NCBI GenBank assembly: GCA_965205995.1
Contig: OZ242200.1
Coordinates: 3,410,001 to 3,474,000, forward strand
From: MPNO01 sp965205995
GTDB taxonomy: Bacteria; Pseudomonadota; Alphaproteobacteria; MPNO01
Direction: 5' to 3'
Length of the DNA: 64,000 nucleotides
The position numbers were made by a program, and so were the translations under genes. The notes below the pieces were generated by a model. That model saw nothing but the letters and a program-made list of their open reading frames with translations, was not told where the DNA came from and ran no database searches. Shown here piece after piece: positions 33,444 to 42,567 of the stretch (its first letter is position 1; each line of letters begins with the position of its first letter).

Positions 33444-34436
33444 ATGCCGTATCAGAGAGTCCGCCTGCATATCGAGAACGATTCCGGCCTCGGCGCGGTC
33501 TTCGAGGTCACCGAGGACCGCCTGGCGGCGGCGTTCTCGCGCTTTCCCGACCTCGCCGACCGGGTCGATTGCAGCATCGGCTACGATTGCGCCGATTTCG
33601 ACCGCCGGATCGCCGATGCCGACGCGCTGGTGTGCTGGGATATCGATCACGGCGACATCGCCGCCAGGGCGCCCAAGCTGCGCTGGATCCACGCCACCGG
33701 CGCCGGAGTCGAGCATTTCACGCCCTTCGACTGGCTGCCCGACAACGTCGTGTTCACCAACAACCGCGGGGTCCACGGCGCGCGCGCCCACGAGTACGCG
33801 ATCATGTCGGTGCTGATGCTCAACAACCGGGTGCCCGAGATGGTCACCAATCAGCGCGCGGGGCGCTGGGAGCAGACCTTCAACACCGGGATCGCCGGCA
33901 AGACCCTGCTGGTGGTCGGCGTGGGCAGCGTCGGCGGCGGCGTCGCCGAATGGGCCAAGCGCTTCGGCATGCGGGTCATCGGCGTGCGCCGGACGGCGAA
34001 ACCCCACCATGCGGTCGACGAGATGCGCGGGCCCGAGGCGCTGCTGGAGCTGATCCCGCGCGCCGACTACATCATCGCCACCGTGCCCGCGACGTCGGAT
34101 ACCCGTCATTTGATCGGCGCCGCCGAGATCGCCGCGATCAGGCCCGGCGGCGGCATCGTCAATTACGGCCGCGCCCGGGTGGTCGATTACGAGGCACTGC
34201 GCGCGCGGCTGGAGCGGCGCGAGATCAGCGCCATCCTCGACGTGTTCGACCCGGAGCCGCTGCCCGCCGACTCGCCGCTCTGGCACACCCCCAATCTGGT
34301 CGTCACGCCGCATTGCTCGTCCGACGACACCGATCTCTATATCCCCCGCACGCTCGATTCGATGTTCGAGAACATGCGCCGGTTTCTCGCCGGCCAGCCG
34401 CTCGAGAACCGCGTCGACCCGGTGCTCGAATACTGA
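33444..34436 (+). CDS. D-2-hydroxyacid dehydrogenase family protein
   Basis: 330 residues with the NAD-binding fold GVGSVGGGVAEWAKRFGMRV (about residue 158). Catalytic Arg lies in NYGRARVVDYEAL, Glu in VFDPEPL and His in VTPHCSSDD, the standard set that interconverts 2-oxo and D-2-hydroxy acids. WIHATGAGVEHFT resembles phosphoglycerate-dehydrogenase-like relatives. ATG 33444 follows GGGCGGGAG. It lies 14 nt after the Rieske gene. Confidence 0.85.
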   Translation: MPYQRVRLHIENDSGLGAVFEVTEDRLAAAFSRFPDLADRVDCSIGYDCADFDRRIADADALVCWDIDHGDIAARAPKLRWIHATGAGVEHFTPFDWLPDNVVFTNNRGVHGARAHEYAIMSVLMLNNRVPEMVTNQRAGRWEQTFNTGIAGKTLLVVGVGSVGGGVAEWAKRFGMRVIGVRRTAKPHHAVDEMRGPEALLELIPRADYIIATVPATSDTRHLIGAAEIAAIRPGGGIVNYGRARVVDYEALRARLERREISAILDVFDPEPLPADSPLWHTPNLVVTPHCSSDDTDLYIPRTLDSMFENMRRFLAGQPLENRVDPVLEY

Positions 34437-34466
34437 GAACGGGTCCTGGAAGGAGGCGTCAGCCAG

Positions 34467-35525
34467 ATGACCGACACGATGATCATGGGAGCGTCCTACG
34501 GCTCCCTGCTTGCGATCAAGCTGCTGCTCGCCGGGCACAACGCGAAGCTCGTCTGCCTGCCCGACGAGGCGGCGCTGATCAACGACGAGGGCCAGCTGGT
34601 CCGCATGCCGGCGAAGGGGCGGGACGGGCTCGTCGAGGTCCATTCGAACCGGCTTCCCGGCACGCTCTCGGCGGCGACGCCCGCCGATGTGGACCCGGCC
34701 GATTACCACCTGATCGTGCTCGCCATGCAGGAGCCGCAATACCGCGCGCCGGGCGTCCGCGAGCTTCTCGACCGGGTGGCCGCGTCGAAAAAGCCGGTGA
34801 TGTCGATCATGAACATGCCGCCGCTCGCCTATGTCCGGCGGATTCCGGGGATCGACACCGGCGCGCTCGACGGATGCTACACCGACGCCTCGGTGTGGGA
34901 CGGCTTCGAGCCGCCGCGCATCACGCTGTGCAGCCCCGACCCGCAGGCCTTCCGCCCGCCGGACGAGAAGACCAACGTGCTGCAGGTCAGCCTGCCGACC
35001 AATTTCAAGGCGGCGCGGTTCGAGTCCGAGGACTCGACCGCCCTGCTGCGCGGGCTGCAGGCCGATATCGAGGCGGCGACGTTCGACGACGGCGCGGGCG
35101 AGATCGCGCTGCCGGTGAAGCTCAAGGTCCATGACTCGATCTTCGTTCCGCTCGCCAAATGGGCGATGCTGCTCACCGGCAATTATCGTTGCGTGCAGGA
35201 GGACGGCATGCGGCCGATCCGCGAGGCGGTGCACAGCGACCTCGCGCTGTCGCAAAGCGTCTACGGCTGGGTGTGCGAGGTTTGCCGCGCGCTCGGCGCG
35301 GCGGCGGGCGATCTGGTGCCGTTCGAGAAATACGCGGCCGCCGCGAACGGGCTCATCCGGCCCTCGTCGGCGGCGCGGGCGCTGGACGCGGGCGCGGTCA
35401 ATATCGAGCGCGCCGACCGGCTGGTGCAGGCGCTCGCGGCGCAGAAGGGCATGCGAAACGATATCGTCGACGAGACCGTCGCCCGCGTCGATGCCTGGCT
35501 CGACGCCAACCGGCGGAAAGCGTGA
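34467..35525 (+). CDS. ketopantoate reductase (PanE/ApbA)-like dehydrogenase
   Basis: 352 residues. The Rossmann motif MIMGASYGSLLAIKLLLAGH is at the extreme N-terminus, with the ApbA-type C-terminal helical domain after residue 200 (GEIALPVKLKVHDSIF, containing the expected Lys). At 352 residues it is longer than pantothenate-pathway PanE (about 300), and its catabolic neighbours argue for oxidation or reduction of a pathway 2-oxo or hydroxy acid. It has a 30-nt gap to the upstream dehydrogenase and 9 nt to the downstream ligase. Confidence 0.7.
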   Translation: MTDTMIMGASYGSLLAIKLLLAGHNAKLVCLPDEAALINDEGQLVRMPAKGRDGLVEVHSNRLPGTLSAATPADVDPADYHLIVLAMQEPQYRAPGVRELLDRVAASKKPVMSIMNMPPLAYVRRIPGIDTGALDGCYTDASVWDGFEPPRITLCSPDPQAFRPPDEKTNVLQVSLPTNFKAARFESEDSTALLRGLQADIEAATFDDGAGEIALPVKLKVHDSIFVPLAKWAMLLTGNYRCVQEDGMRPIREAVHSDLALSQSVYGWVCEVCRALGAAAGDLVPFEKYAAAANGLIRPSSAARALDAGAVNIERADRLVQALAAQKGMRNDIVDETVARVDAWLDANRRKA

Positions 35526-35534
35526 CGCGAAACG

Positions 35535-36932
35535 ATGGACAGGACCCGGCAGGTCTGGCTGGAGACCCTTGAACGCCACCGCCGCGATGTCGAGTCCCCG
35601 GCAAGCGACACGTACTGGTCCGAGGCGCTGGAGACCTGCTCGCGCGACGAGCTGGTCGCCATCCAGAACGACAAGCTCCGGGCGCTCACCCCGTTCCTTT
35701 ACGAGAACAGCGCCTTCTACCGCCGGCGCTTCGACCGCCTCGGCCTCGCGCCGACCGATATCCAAACGGTCGACGATCTGGAGAAATGGCCGGTGGTCGA
35801 CAAGTCGGAGATGATGGCGGACGCGACCGCCAACCCGCCCTATGGAACCTATTCGACGATCGGCGAGGCCGACTGGGCGGATCGCGGCTGGATGCTGTTC
35901 TCCTCCTCCGGCAGCACCGGGGTGCCGCGGGTCTTCCGCTACACCCATACCGACCGCCTCTACTGGGAATGGGCGAACGCGCGGGCGCTCTATTCGATGG
36001 GGATCAGGCGCGGCGACAGCGTGTTCCCGATGGTCGGGTTCGGCCCCCATGTGTGGATCTGGGGGGCGATGTACGCCTTCGCGCGGATGGGGATCGCGGT
36101 CATCCCGGGCGGCGGCATGGATGCCGAGGCGCGGGCGCGGGCGATCGACCGCTTCCGCCCGACGGTGATCGCCGGCACCCCGTCTTACGCGCTCTATCTC
36201 GGCCGCACGATGGAACGGCTCGGCCTCGACCCGCGTGGAAGCTCGGTCGGGACGCTGTTCACCGCCGGGGAGCCGGCGATGGGAATCGACCGCACCCGCG
36301 AACGGCTTGAGGAGCTCTGGGGCTGCCGGGTGGTCGAGTTCTACGGCTGCACCGAGGTCTCGCCCCATGTCGGCGGGTTTTCCTGCGACGCCTCGGTCCG
36401 CCCCGGCGAGACCACATTCACCCATCTGCTGGAGGACGTGCAGATCTGGGAGCTCGTCGATGCGGACAGCCGCGCGCGCGTCCCGGAAGGCGAGCGCGGC
36501 CTCACCGTCTGCACCTCGCTCAACTCCGAAAGCTCGCCCCAGCTCCGCTTCCTGGTCGGCGACTACACGGTCTATGACAGCGGGGTTTGCGCCTGCGGGC
36601 GGACCCATGTGCGCGCCATGGGATCGTTCACCGGCCGCGCCGACGATTTGATCAATCTGCGCGGGGTCAAGTTCTTCCCGAGCCAGGTCGAGCAGGCGGT
36701 GCGCTCGATCGACGGCATCGGCGACGAGTTCGAGATCGTGCTCCGCACCAACGAGGACGGGCTGGACGTGATGGATCTCAGGGTCGAGCATGGCTCCGGC
36801 GATGTCGCCGGAGAGGTCGGCGCGGCGGTGCGCAGCCGCTGCGAAATCCGGGTCGGGGTCGAGGTGCTGCCGCCCGACACGCTGCCCAAGACCGAGTTCA
36901 AGGCCAAGCGCGTGCGCGACGAGCGGGGATGA
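35535..36932 (+). CDS. phenylacetate-CoA ligase-like AMP-dependent ligase
   Basis: 465 residues of the PaaK-type adenylate-forming family. LFSSSGSTGVPRVFRYTHTD (about residue 120) is the P-loop, EFYGCTEVSPHVGGF (about residue 275) the adenine-binding region, and FTGRADDLINLRGVKFFPSQ the hinge. It probably forms the CoA thioester of an aryl- or aryl-acetic acid. Tightly placed between a PanE-like gene and a DOPA-dioxygenase-like gene. Confidence 0.85.
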   Translation: MDRTRQVWLETLERHRRDVESPASDTYWSEALETCSRDELVAIQNDKLRALTPFLYENSAFYRRRFDRLGLAPTDIQTVDDLEKWPVVDKSEMMADATANPPYGTYSTIGEADWADRGWMLFSSSGSTGVPRVFRYTHTDRLYWEWANARALYSMGIRRGDSVFPMVGFGPHVWIWGAMYAFARMGIAVIPGGGMDAEARARAIDRFRPTVIAGTPSYALYLGRTMERLGLDPRGSSVGTLFTAGEPAMGIDRTRERLEELWGCRVVEFYGCTEVSPHVGGFSCDASVRPGETTFTHLLEDVQIWELVDADSRARVPEGERGLTVCTSLNSESSPQLRFLVGDYTVYDSGVCACGRTHVRAMGSFTGRADDLINLRGVKFFPSQVEQAVRSIDGIGDEFEIVLRTNEDGLDVMDLRVEHGSGDVAGEVGAAVRSRCEIRVGVEVLPPDTLPKTEFKAKRVRDERG

Positions 36933-36964
36933 GCTAGGCTTTCTCCGAACGCGAGGACAGGATC

Positions 36965-37348
36965 GTGACCGATATCGACTTTCCGCCCGGCGATCACACC
37001 AGGATCACCGGCTACCACGCCCATATCTATTACGACGAGGACACAAGGGAGACCGCCGCCCGGCTGCGCGGCCGGATCTGGGAGAAATGGGGGTTCGACA
37101 TCGTCATGGGCCGGTTCCGGGACCGCCCGGTCGGCCCGCACCCGGAACCGATGTACCAGGTCGCCTTCGACAAGGAGCTGTTCGCCGAGTTCGTGCCGTG
37201 GCTGATGTATAACCGCGACGGGCTGGTCGTCCTGGTCCATCCCGAGGCGGACGACGCCCATGACGACCACGTGTATTACCCGCTCTGGCTCGGCGGGTTC
37301 TACGAGGTCAGGCGCGACTTCCTGCGTTCCGGGCAACGCTCGGCATAA
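36965..37348 (+). CDS. DOPA 4,5-dioxygenase family protein
   Basis: 127 residues from GTG 36965 (GAGGACAGG upstream). YHAHIYYDEDT, RPVGPHPEPMYQ and VLVHPEADDAHDDH carry the conserved His residues of the DOPA-dioxygenase family, which opens catechol rings or related enols. Ring opening here would follow the upstream Rieske step, though the CoA ligase between suggests the order is more complex. Its last 41 bases overlap the end of a convergent transporter gene. Confidence 0.85.
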   Translation: MTDIDFPPGDHTRITGYHAHIYYDEDTRETAARLRGRIWEKWGFDIVMGRFRDRPVGPHPEPMYQVAFDKELFAEFVPWLMYNRDGLVVLVHPEADDAHDDHVYYPLWLGGFYEVRRDFLRSGQRSA

Positions 37349-38459
37349 TCCGCGCGAGCAACATTGCGCCCAGCAGGCCGGCCGCCGACATCGCCGCCAT
37401 GGCGTAGAACGCGCCGGCGCCGACATCGTCGTAGAGCGCGCCGGCGAGGATCGTCGCCCCGCCCATGACCAGCCCCATCGCCGCGCCCGAATAGAGCGCC
37501 TGGGCGCTCGCCGAGTGCTCGGGCGGAATCGCGCGGACGAGGTAGAGCATGGCGCCGAGATGCGCCGCGCCGAAGGTCAGCGCGTGCAGCGCCTGGAGGA
37601 CGACGAGCAGTCCGAGCCCGGGCTCGGTCGCGAACCCGACCCAGCGGACGATTCCCGCGATGGCGCCGATCGCCAGCAGCCGGGCCGGCCCCAGCCGCGC
37701 CGCGAGCCCGCCGCCGAGCGCGAACAGGACGATCTCGGCAAGCACGCCCTCGGCCCAGAGCAGGCCGATCACGTCGTCCTCGATCCCCGATGCGCGCCAG
37801 GCCAGCGTCGCGAAGCCGTAGGCGGCGGCGTGGCTCGCCTGGATCAGCGAGGCGGTGACCAGGAACACGATCATCGTAGGATCGGATAGCAGGGCCGCGA
37901 CCGGCACGCGGTGGCGCGCAGGCGGCGATCCGGTCTCCGGCATCGCCGCGGTCGCCAGCACGGTCAGCGCGAGCGTGCCGAGGACCAGCCAGAGGATCGC
38001 CTCGGCGCCGGCACCGCCGACAAACCGGCCGCCGGCGATCGCGCCGACGATGAAGGCGATCGACCCCCACAGCCTGACCCGGGCGTAGTCGAACCCGCGG
38101 TCGCGGCTGGCCAGCAGGGTCATGTTCTCGCCCATCGGGATGATCGGGGTGAAGGCGATGGCGGCGAGGATGCTGACGGCGAGCAGCGCCGCGAACCCCT
38201 CCGCGACCAGGAACAGGAGATGGATCGCGAGGGACGCGCCGGCGAGCAGGATCAGGACTGAGCGCCGCCGCCCCCTGCGGTCGGAGAAATGGGCGGCGAT
38301 CGGCGGCGCGGCGATGCGCACCCAGGTGCCGGCGGTGATCAGCAGCCCGATCTCGGTCGCGCTCAACCCCTTCGCTGTCAGCCATACCGGCCAGAACGGC
38401 AGCGATACGCCGACGAACAGAAACACCGCCGCGTAGAAGAGAGCCAAGCGTATCGCCAT
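37308..38459 (-). CDS. MFS transporter (HcaT/phenylpropionate permease-like)
   Basis: 383 residues with about 12 membrane helices. FYAAVFLFVGVSLPFWPVWL is helix 1, and AHFSDRRGRRRSVLILL the A-motif loop; PMGENMTLLASRDRGFDYARVRLWGS is the pattern of the HcaT/nucleoside:H+ symporter-like group. Probable inner-membrane importer of an aromatic acid. Weak ribosome-binding site before ATG 38459. Divergent from the ThDP operon and convergent with the DOPA-dioxygenase-like gene. Confidence 0.85.
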   Translation of the reverse strand: MAIRLALFYAAVFLFVGVSLPFWPVWLTAKGLSATEIGLLITAGTWVRIAAPPIAAHFSDRRGRRRSVLILLAGASLAIHLLFLVAEGFAALLAVSILAAIAFTPIIPMGENMTLLASRDRGFDYARVRLWGSIAFIVGAIAGGRFVGGAGAEAILWLVLGTLALTVLATAAMPETGSPPARHRVPVAALLSDPTMIVFLVTASLIQASHAAAYGFATLAWRASGIEDDVIGLLWAEGVLAEIVLFALGGGLAARLGPARLLAIGAIAGIVRWVGFATEPGLGLLVVLQALHALTFGAAHLGAMLYLVRAIPPEHSASAQALYSGAAMGLVMGGATILAGALYDDVGAGAFYAMAAMSAAGLLGAMLLARIMPSVARNAGSRA

Positions 38460-38479
38460 CGCCGATCCCGTTACCCGAA

Positions 38480-38508
38480 TTCACTCGCCCGCAGCGAACT
38501 CCTATAGT
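38480..38508 (+). promoter_or_regulatory. promoter candidate for the coupled ThDP operon
   Basis: TTCACT (38480-38485), 17-nt spacer, TATAGT (38503-38508), 35 nt before the start codon, in the short gap divergent to the transporter. Confidence 0.5.
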
Positions 38509-38543
38509 GGGCCAACCCGCAGCCGCCGCGAAGGGAGACCCCC

Positions 38544-40283
38544 ATGCCGCAGGAACGAATCCAGGTCGACAGCCTGGCGGAAGCCTATCTCGCGCTCCTC
38601 AAGAATCGGGGCGTCGACTATTTGTTCGGCAATGCGGGGACCGATTTCGCCTCGGTCATCGAGGCGCTGTCCAAATCCGCCACCGAGGGGACCAGCGCGC
38701 CGATTCCGATGACGGTTCCGCACGAGAACCTCGCGGTGGCGATGGCGCATGGCTATTTCCTCGCCACCGGCAAGCCGCAGGCGGTGATGGTGCATGTCAA
38801 TGTGGGGACCGCCAACGCGATCTGCGGCATCACCAACGCGGCGCGCGAGAACGTGCCGATCATCTTCACCTCGGGCCGGACGCCGCTGACCGAGACCGGC
38901 GCCCCGGGGGCGCGGTCGATCTACATCCACTGGGGCCAGGAGATGTTCGACCAGGCGGGCATGGTGCGCGAGATGGTCAAGTGGGATTACGAGCTGCGCA
39001 ACGCGCGCCAGCTCGAGACCATCGTCGACCGCGCGGTGAACGTGGCGATGAACGAACCGCGGGGGCCGGTCTACCTCACCTTGCCGCGCGAGGTGCTGGC
39101 CGAGAATCCGGGCGAGTTCGCCTATGAGAGCCCGTCGCGCCGGCTCTCCGCGTCGAGCCCCGCGCCCGACCCCAACGCGATCGACCGGGCCGCGGAATGG
39201 ATCCGGGCGGCCGAGAAGCCGCTGGTGATCACCGCGAGCGCCGGCCGGAACCCGGCCTCGGCCAACGCGCTCACCGCGCTCGCCGAGCAATTCGCGCTGC
39301 CGGTGGTCACCTACCGGCCGCGCTATGTCTCGCTGCCCACCGACCACGAGATGCATATGGGTTTCGAGCCGGGCGGGCTGGTCGACGAGGCCGATCTGAT
39401 CCTGGTGGTCGATTGCGACGTTCCCTGGATCCCCAGCCTGCACAACCCGAACCCCGACGCCAAGGTGATCCATATGGGCGTCGATCCGCTGTTCAGCAGC
39501 TATCCGGTGCGAGGCTTTCCCTGCGACCTCGCGATCACCTCGGAGTCGAGCCTCGGCCTGGCGGCGCTCGGCGCAGCGCTGGACGGCGGGATGAACGGGC
39601 GCATGGGCGAGCGCCGGGCGCGCGCCGCCGAGCGCAAGGCGGCGGCGGCCGAGGCCCGCGCGGCGCGCGTCCAGGCCGCCAGGACGGCGAGCACCGCCGA
39701 CGCGGCCTGGATCGCCCACTGCATCGACGAGATCAAGGACGACGACGACGTGATGGTGAGCGAATCGCAGCTCGCCCTCGGCAATATCGATTTCCGCAAG
39801 CCCGGCACGTATTTCGCCACCAGCCCGGCCGGCGGGCTGGGCTGGGGGATGGGCGCCTCGCTCGGCGCCAAGCTGGGCTACGGCGACCGCCGGGTGTTCT
39901 GCGTCGTCGGCGACGGCTCCTACATGTTCGGCAACCCGACGCCGGCGCATTTCGTCTCCGCCGCCAACGACCTGCCGGTCGTCACCGTGATCCTCAACAA
40001 CCGGATGTGGGGATCGGTCCGCAAGGCGACGCTCGGGCTGCATCCCGACGGCGCGGCGTCGCGCACCAACCGGGCGCCGCTCACCTATCTCGAACCCGCG
40101 CCCGCCTATCACAAGGTGGTCGAGGCGTCGGGCGGCTATGGCGAGGAGGTCGAGACGCCGGACGCGCTGCCCGGCGCGCTCGAACGCGCCCTCACGGCGG
40201 TCGAGGTGGATGGGCGCCAGGCGGTGCTGAACGTGCGTACCAGCTACGACGACGCGGCCGCGCTCGCCGATTCCAAGCGCTGA
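38544..40283 (+). CDS. full-length ThDP-dependent enzyme (acetolactate synthase/benzoylformate decarboxylase-like)
   Basis: 579 residues. The activating Glu is in TVPHENLAVAMAHGYFLATG (about residue 58); the ThDP/Mg site begins VGDGSYMFGNP and closes at ILNNRMWGSV (about residue 485). A charged Ala/Arg-rich helix at about residues 350-375 links the domains. It probably cleaves or joins C-C bonds in a 2-oxoacid or 2-hydroxyacyl-CoA. It leads an operon in which five junctions overlap or nearly touch; the next start shares one base with its stop (TGATG). Confidence 0.85.
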   Translation: MPQERIQVDSLAEAYLALLKNRGVDYLFGNAGTDFASVIEALSKSATEGTSAPIPMTVPHENLAVAMAHGYFLATGKPQAVMVHVNVGTANAICGITNAARENVPIIFTSGRTPLTETGAPGARSIYIHWGQEMFDQAGMVREMVKWDYELRNARQLETIVDRAVNVAMNEPRGPVYLTLPREVLAENPGEFAYESPSRRLSASSPAPDPNAIDRAAEWIRAAEKPLVITASAGRNPASANALTALAEQFALPVVTYRPRYVSLPTDHEMHMGFEPGGLVDEADLILVVDCDVPWIPSLHNPNPDAKVIHMGVDPLFSSYPVRGFPCDLAITSESSLGLAALGAALDGGMNGRMGERRARAAERKAAAAEARAARVQAARTASTADAAWIAHCIDEIKDDDDVMVSESQLALGNIDFRKPGTYFATSPAGGLGWGMGASLGAKLGYGDRRVFCVVGDGSYMFGNPTPAHFVSAANDLPVVTVILNNRMWGSVRKATLGLHPDGAASRTNRAPLTYLEPAPAYHKVVEASGGYGEEVETPDALPGALERALTAVEVDGRQAVLNVRTSYDDAAALADSKR

Positions 40284-41458
40284 TGGGCTTCCCGAGGGAA
40301 GCGATCAACCGGGCGCTGGAACGTCTCGGCGCCCACCCGTTCTATCGCGGCCGCCTGCCGCAGGCGGTCGCCGATGAGGACGACTTCGCATCCTCGGTGC
40401 CGTTGACGACGCGGGCGGATTTCGTCGCCGAGATGGGGAAGCCGGGCTATGGCGCGTTCGGCGGGGCGCGGCCGGTCCGCGTCAACCTGACCCCGATGGG
40501 GCCGACCCTGGTGCCGGTGTTCCAGACCAGCGGCGATCTCGACCGCATGATCCGGGCGGCTGGCACGCATCTCGCCGCCTGCGGCATCGGCGAGGGCGAT
40601 ATCTGCGCGGTGACCTTCGGCTACCATCTGTTCGTCGCCGGGCTGTTCTACCAGTCGCAGATGGAGGCGCACGGCGTCGCCTGCATCCCGCTCGGCCCCG
40701 GCGAGGCGGAACGCGCCGTGGAAATCTGCAACACCCATGGCGTCACCGTGCTCGCCGGCAATCCCAGCTTTTCGCTGCGGCTGATCGAGGCCGGGCTCAG
40801 ACCGCCCAGGGTGTTCTTCGCCGGCGGCGAGGCTTTCACCGGCAACGAGGCGCTCTACGCCCGGGTGCGGGCGGCGATGCCGGAAACCGTTCTGGTCGAT
40901 GCGTTCTCGCTATCGGAATTCCTGCCGGTCGCGCGCAGCTTCCCGGGCGGTAAGGGCGTCCATGTGTTCGACGAGCTGGTCCATGCCGAGGTCATCGACC
41001 CCGAGACGCTCGAACCCGTCCCCGACGGGGAACGGGGCGAGTTGGTGCTGACCCATCTGGTCAAGGAAGCGCAGCCGCTGATCCGCTACCGCACCGGCGA
41101 CCTCACCATAAGGCAGGCTACGGCGCCGGTGCACGGCCGGACGGTGAGCCTGCCGCGCGTCGTCTTCGGCCGCACCGACGAGATGGTGAAGGTGAAGGGG
41201 GTCAAGATCTATCCGTCCGAGATCCGCGCGGTCCTCCTCGGCATCGACGGGCTGACCGGGAAATACCGCATCACCGTCGAGAGCGAGCGGGGCCGCGACC
41301 GGCTCGGCCTGACGCTGGAGGGCAGCGCGGACGACGATGCGCTGGAGGCCGTCGCCCGGCGGTTCAGGCGCCAGACCCTGATCGGCGCCGACCGGATCGA
41401 CATCGCGGCCGCGCTCGAAGACGGCCCGGTGACCGTCGACCGCAGGGGTTGCGCATGA
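40283..41458 (+). CDS. PaaK-like adenylate-forming protein lacking the normal P-loop
   Basis: 391 residues. The C-terminal part is clearly of the phenylacetate-CoA ligase family: LIRYRTGDLTIRQ, VVFGRTDEMVKVKGVKIYP and GERGELVLTHLVKEAQP. The N-terminal region expected to carry the Ser/Thr/Gly-rich ATP loop reads VNLTPMGPTLVPVFQTSGDL instead, so the canonical (S/T)SGTTGxPK is absent. It may be an altered ligase or an acyl-binding protein. Start ATG 40283 overlaps the ThDP stop; its own stop overlaps the next start by ATGA. Confidence 0.75.
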   Translation: MGFPREAINRALERLGAHPFYRGRLPQAVADEDDFASSVPLTTRADFVAEMGKPGYGAFGGARPVRVNLTPMGPTLVPVFQTSGDLDRMIRAAGTHLAACGIGEGDICAVTFGYHLFVAGLFYQSQMEAHGVACIPLGPGEAERAVEICNTHGVTVLAGNPSFSLRLIEAGLRPPRVFFAGGEAFTGNEALYARVRAAMPETVLVDAFSLSEFLPVARSFPGGKGVHVFDELVHAEVIDPETLEPVPDGERGELVLTHLVKEAQPLIRYRTGDLTIRQATAPVHGRTVSLPRVVFGRTDEMVKVKGVKIYPSEIRAVLLGIDGLTGKYRITVESERGRDRLGLTLEGSADDDALEAVARRFRRQTLIGADRIDIAAALEDGPVTVDRRGCA

Positions 41459-42567
41459 GCGGCTGGCGTCTGGTCGTCGACCGCGGCTCCTACGCCGATT
41501 TTTCGGTTTCCGTCTCGCCCGCGGTCGAGAAGGCGGTGGTGCGCGGCGAAGCGCCGCCGACGGTGTTTCTCAACATCTTCGATTCGGACTCGATCACCAT
41601 CGGCGTCAACGAGGATCCCGAACAGGTGCTCGATCTCGATTTCTGCCGCGCCCGCGGGATCGATTTCCGCCGCCGGGTCAATGGCGGCGGGCCGATCTAT
41701 GCCGGTGCCGGGTCGGCCTTCCTGATCTATTTCCTCCCGGTATCTCACCCCGAAGTGCCGGCCACCACCGAGGCGGCGTTTGCGAAAATCCTGACCGCGG
41801 TCGCCGATGCCTTCCGCGACCGCTACGGCTTCCCGGCCGAATACCGCCCGCTCAACGACATCCAGGTCGAGGGGCGGAAGCTGGTTCCCACCTCGCTCAA
41901 GATCGAGGACGGGGTGATGACGCTGCGCATCGTCGTCAACGTCAAGCCGATCGACACCGCGCTCGCCGGCCGGGCGATGCCGATGCCGCCGGAGAAGGTG
42001 CGCGACAAGGCGCTGAAGACGCTGGAATCGCGGTTCACCTGGCTGGAGAGGGAGGCGGGACGGGAGATCGACGAGGCGGAGCTCGCCGCCTTCGCGATCG
42101 CCTGCACCGAACGCGCTTTCGGAGAGGCGGGGCTTGCGCGCGGAACCCTGGGCGCGGCGGAACGGGTCTATGCGGACGCGTTCCGGGCCGAGCTCGACAC
42201 GGAGGTCTGGCTGTTCGGCAAGTCCGAGCGCATCCGCTTCGCCGATACGCTCCGCCCCGGCGACATGCTGGGACGGGGCCGCGAAAAGGCGATGGGCGGG
42301 ATGATCCGGGCGACGCTGGCGCTCCGGGACGGCCGCGTGCTCGATGCGATCGTCAACGGCGACTGGCACCCGCGCCCGCTCGAAAGCATCGCCTGGCTGG
42401 AGACCGCGCTCGCCGGCGTGGCGGCCGAACCGGCACGCTTGCGCGCAGCCGTCGAAGCCTTCCTCGCCCGCGACGACGTGGAGTTCGCAGGGATAGCCGA
42501 CGACGATTTGATGGCGGCGCTCGCGGCCGCTCTGGCCGACCGGCGGAATTGGGACGGCGCGTCCTGA
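41455..42567 (+). CDS. lipoate-protein ligase-like (BPL/LplA fold) protein
   Basis: 370 residues. RRVNGGGPIYAGAGSAFLIYF (split here as RRVNGGGPIYAGAG plus SAFLIYF, about residue 75) matches the RRxSGGGAVYHD motif of LplA, and NDIQVEGRKLVPTSLK (about residue 140) holds the conserved lysine. The C-terminal accessory-like domain follows. LplA proteins attach lipoate or octanoate to E2 or GcvH proteins through an acyl-AMP. No lipoyl-domain gene is in the operon, so the substrate may differ. Start ATG 41455 overlaps the upstream stop by ATGA. Confidence 0.75.
   Translation: MSGWRLVVDRGSYADFSVSVSPAVEKAVVRGEAPPTVFLNIFDSDSITIGVNEDPEQVLDLDFCRARGIDFRRRVNGGGPIYAGAGSAFLIYFLPVSHPEVPATTEAAFAKILTAVADAFRDRYGFPAEYRPLNDIQVEGRKLVPTSLKIEDGVMTLRIVVNVKPIDTALAGRAMPMPPEKVRDKALKTLESRFTWLEREAGREIDEAELAAFAIACTERAFGEAGLARGTLGAAERVYADAFRAELDTEVWLFGKSERIRFADTLRPGDMLGRGREKAMGGMIRATLALRDGRVLDAIVNGDWHPRPLESIAWLETALAGVAAEPARLRAAVEAFLARDDVEFAGIADDDLMAALAAALADRRNWDGAS

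Noticed and set aside
33270..36791. Open frame of over 1100 codons on the minus strand
   Set aside because: It lies antisense to five well-supported genes and is rich in Arg, Asp, His and Ala, as expected for shadow frames in GC-rich DNA. No domain is recognisable.
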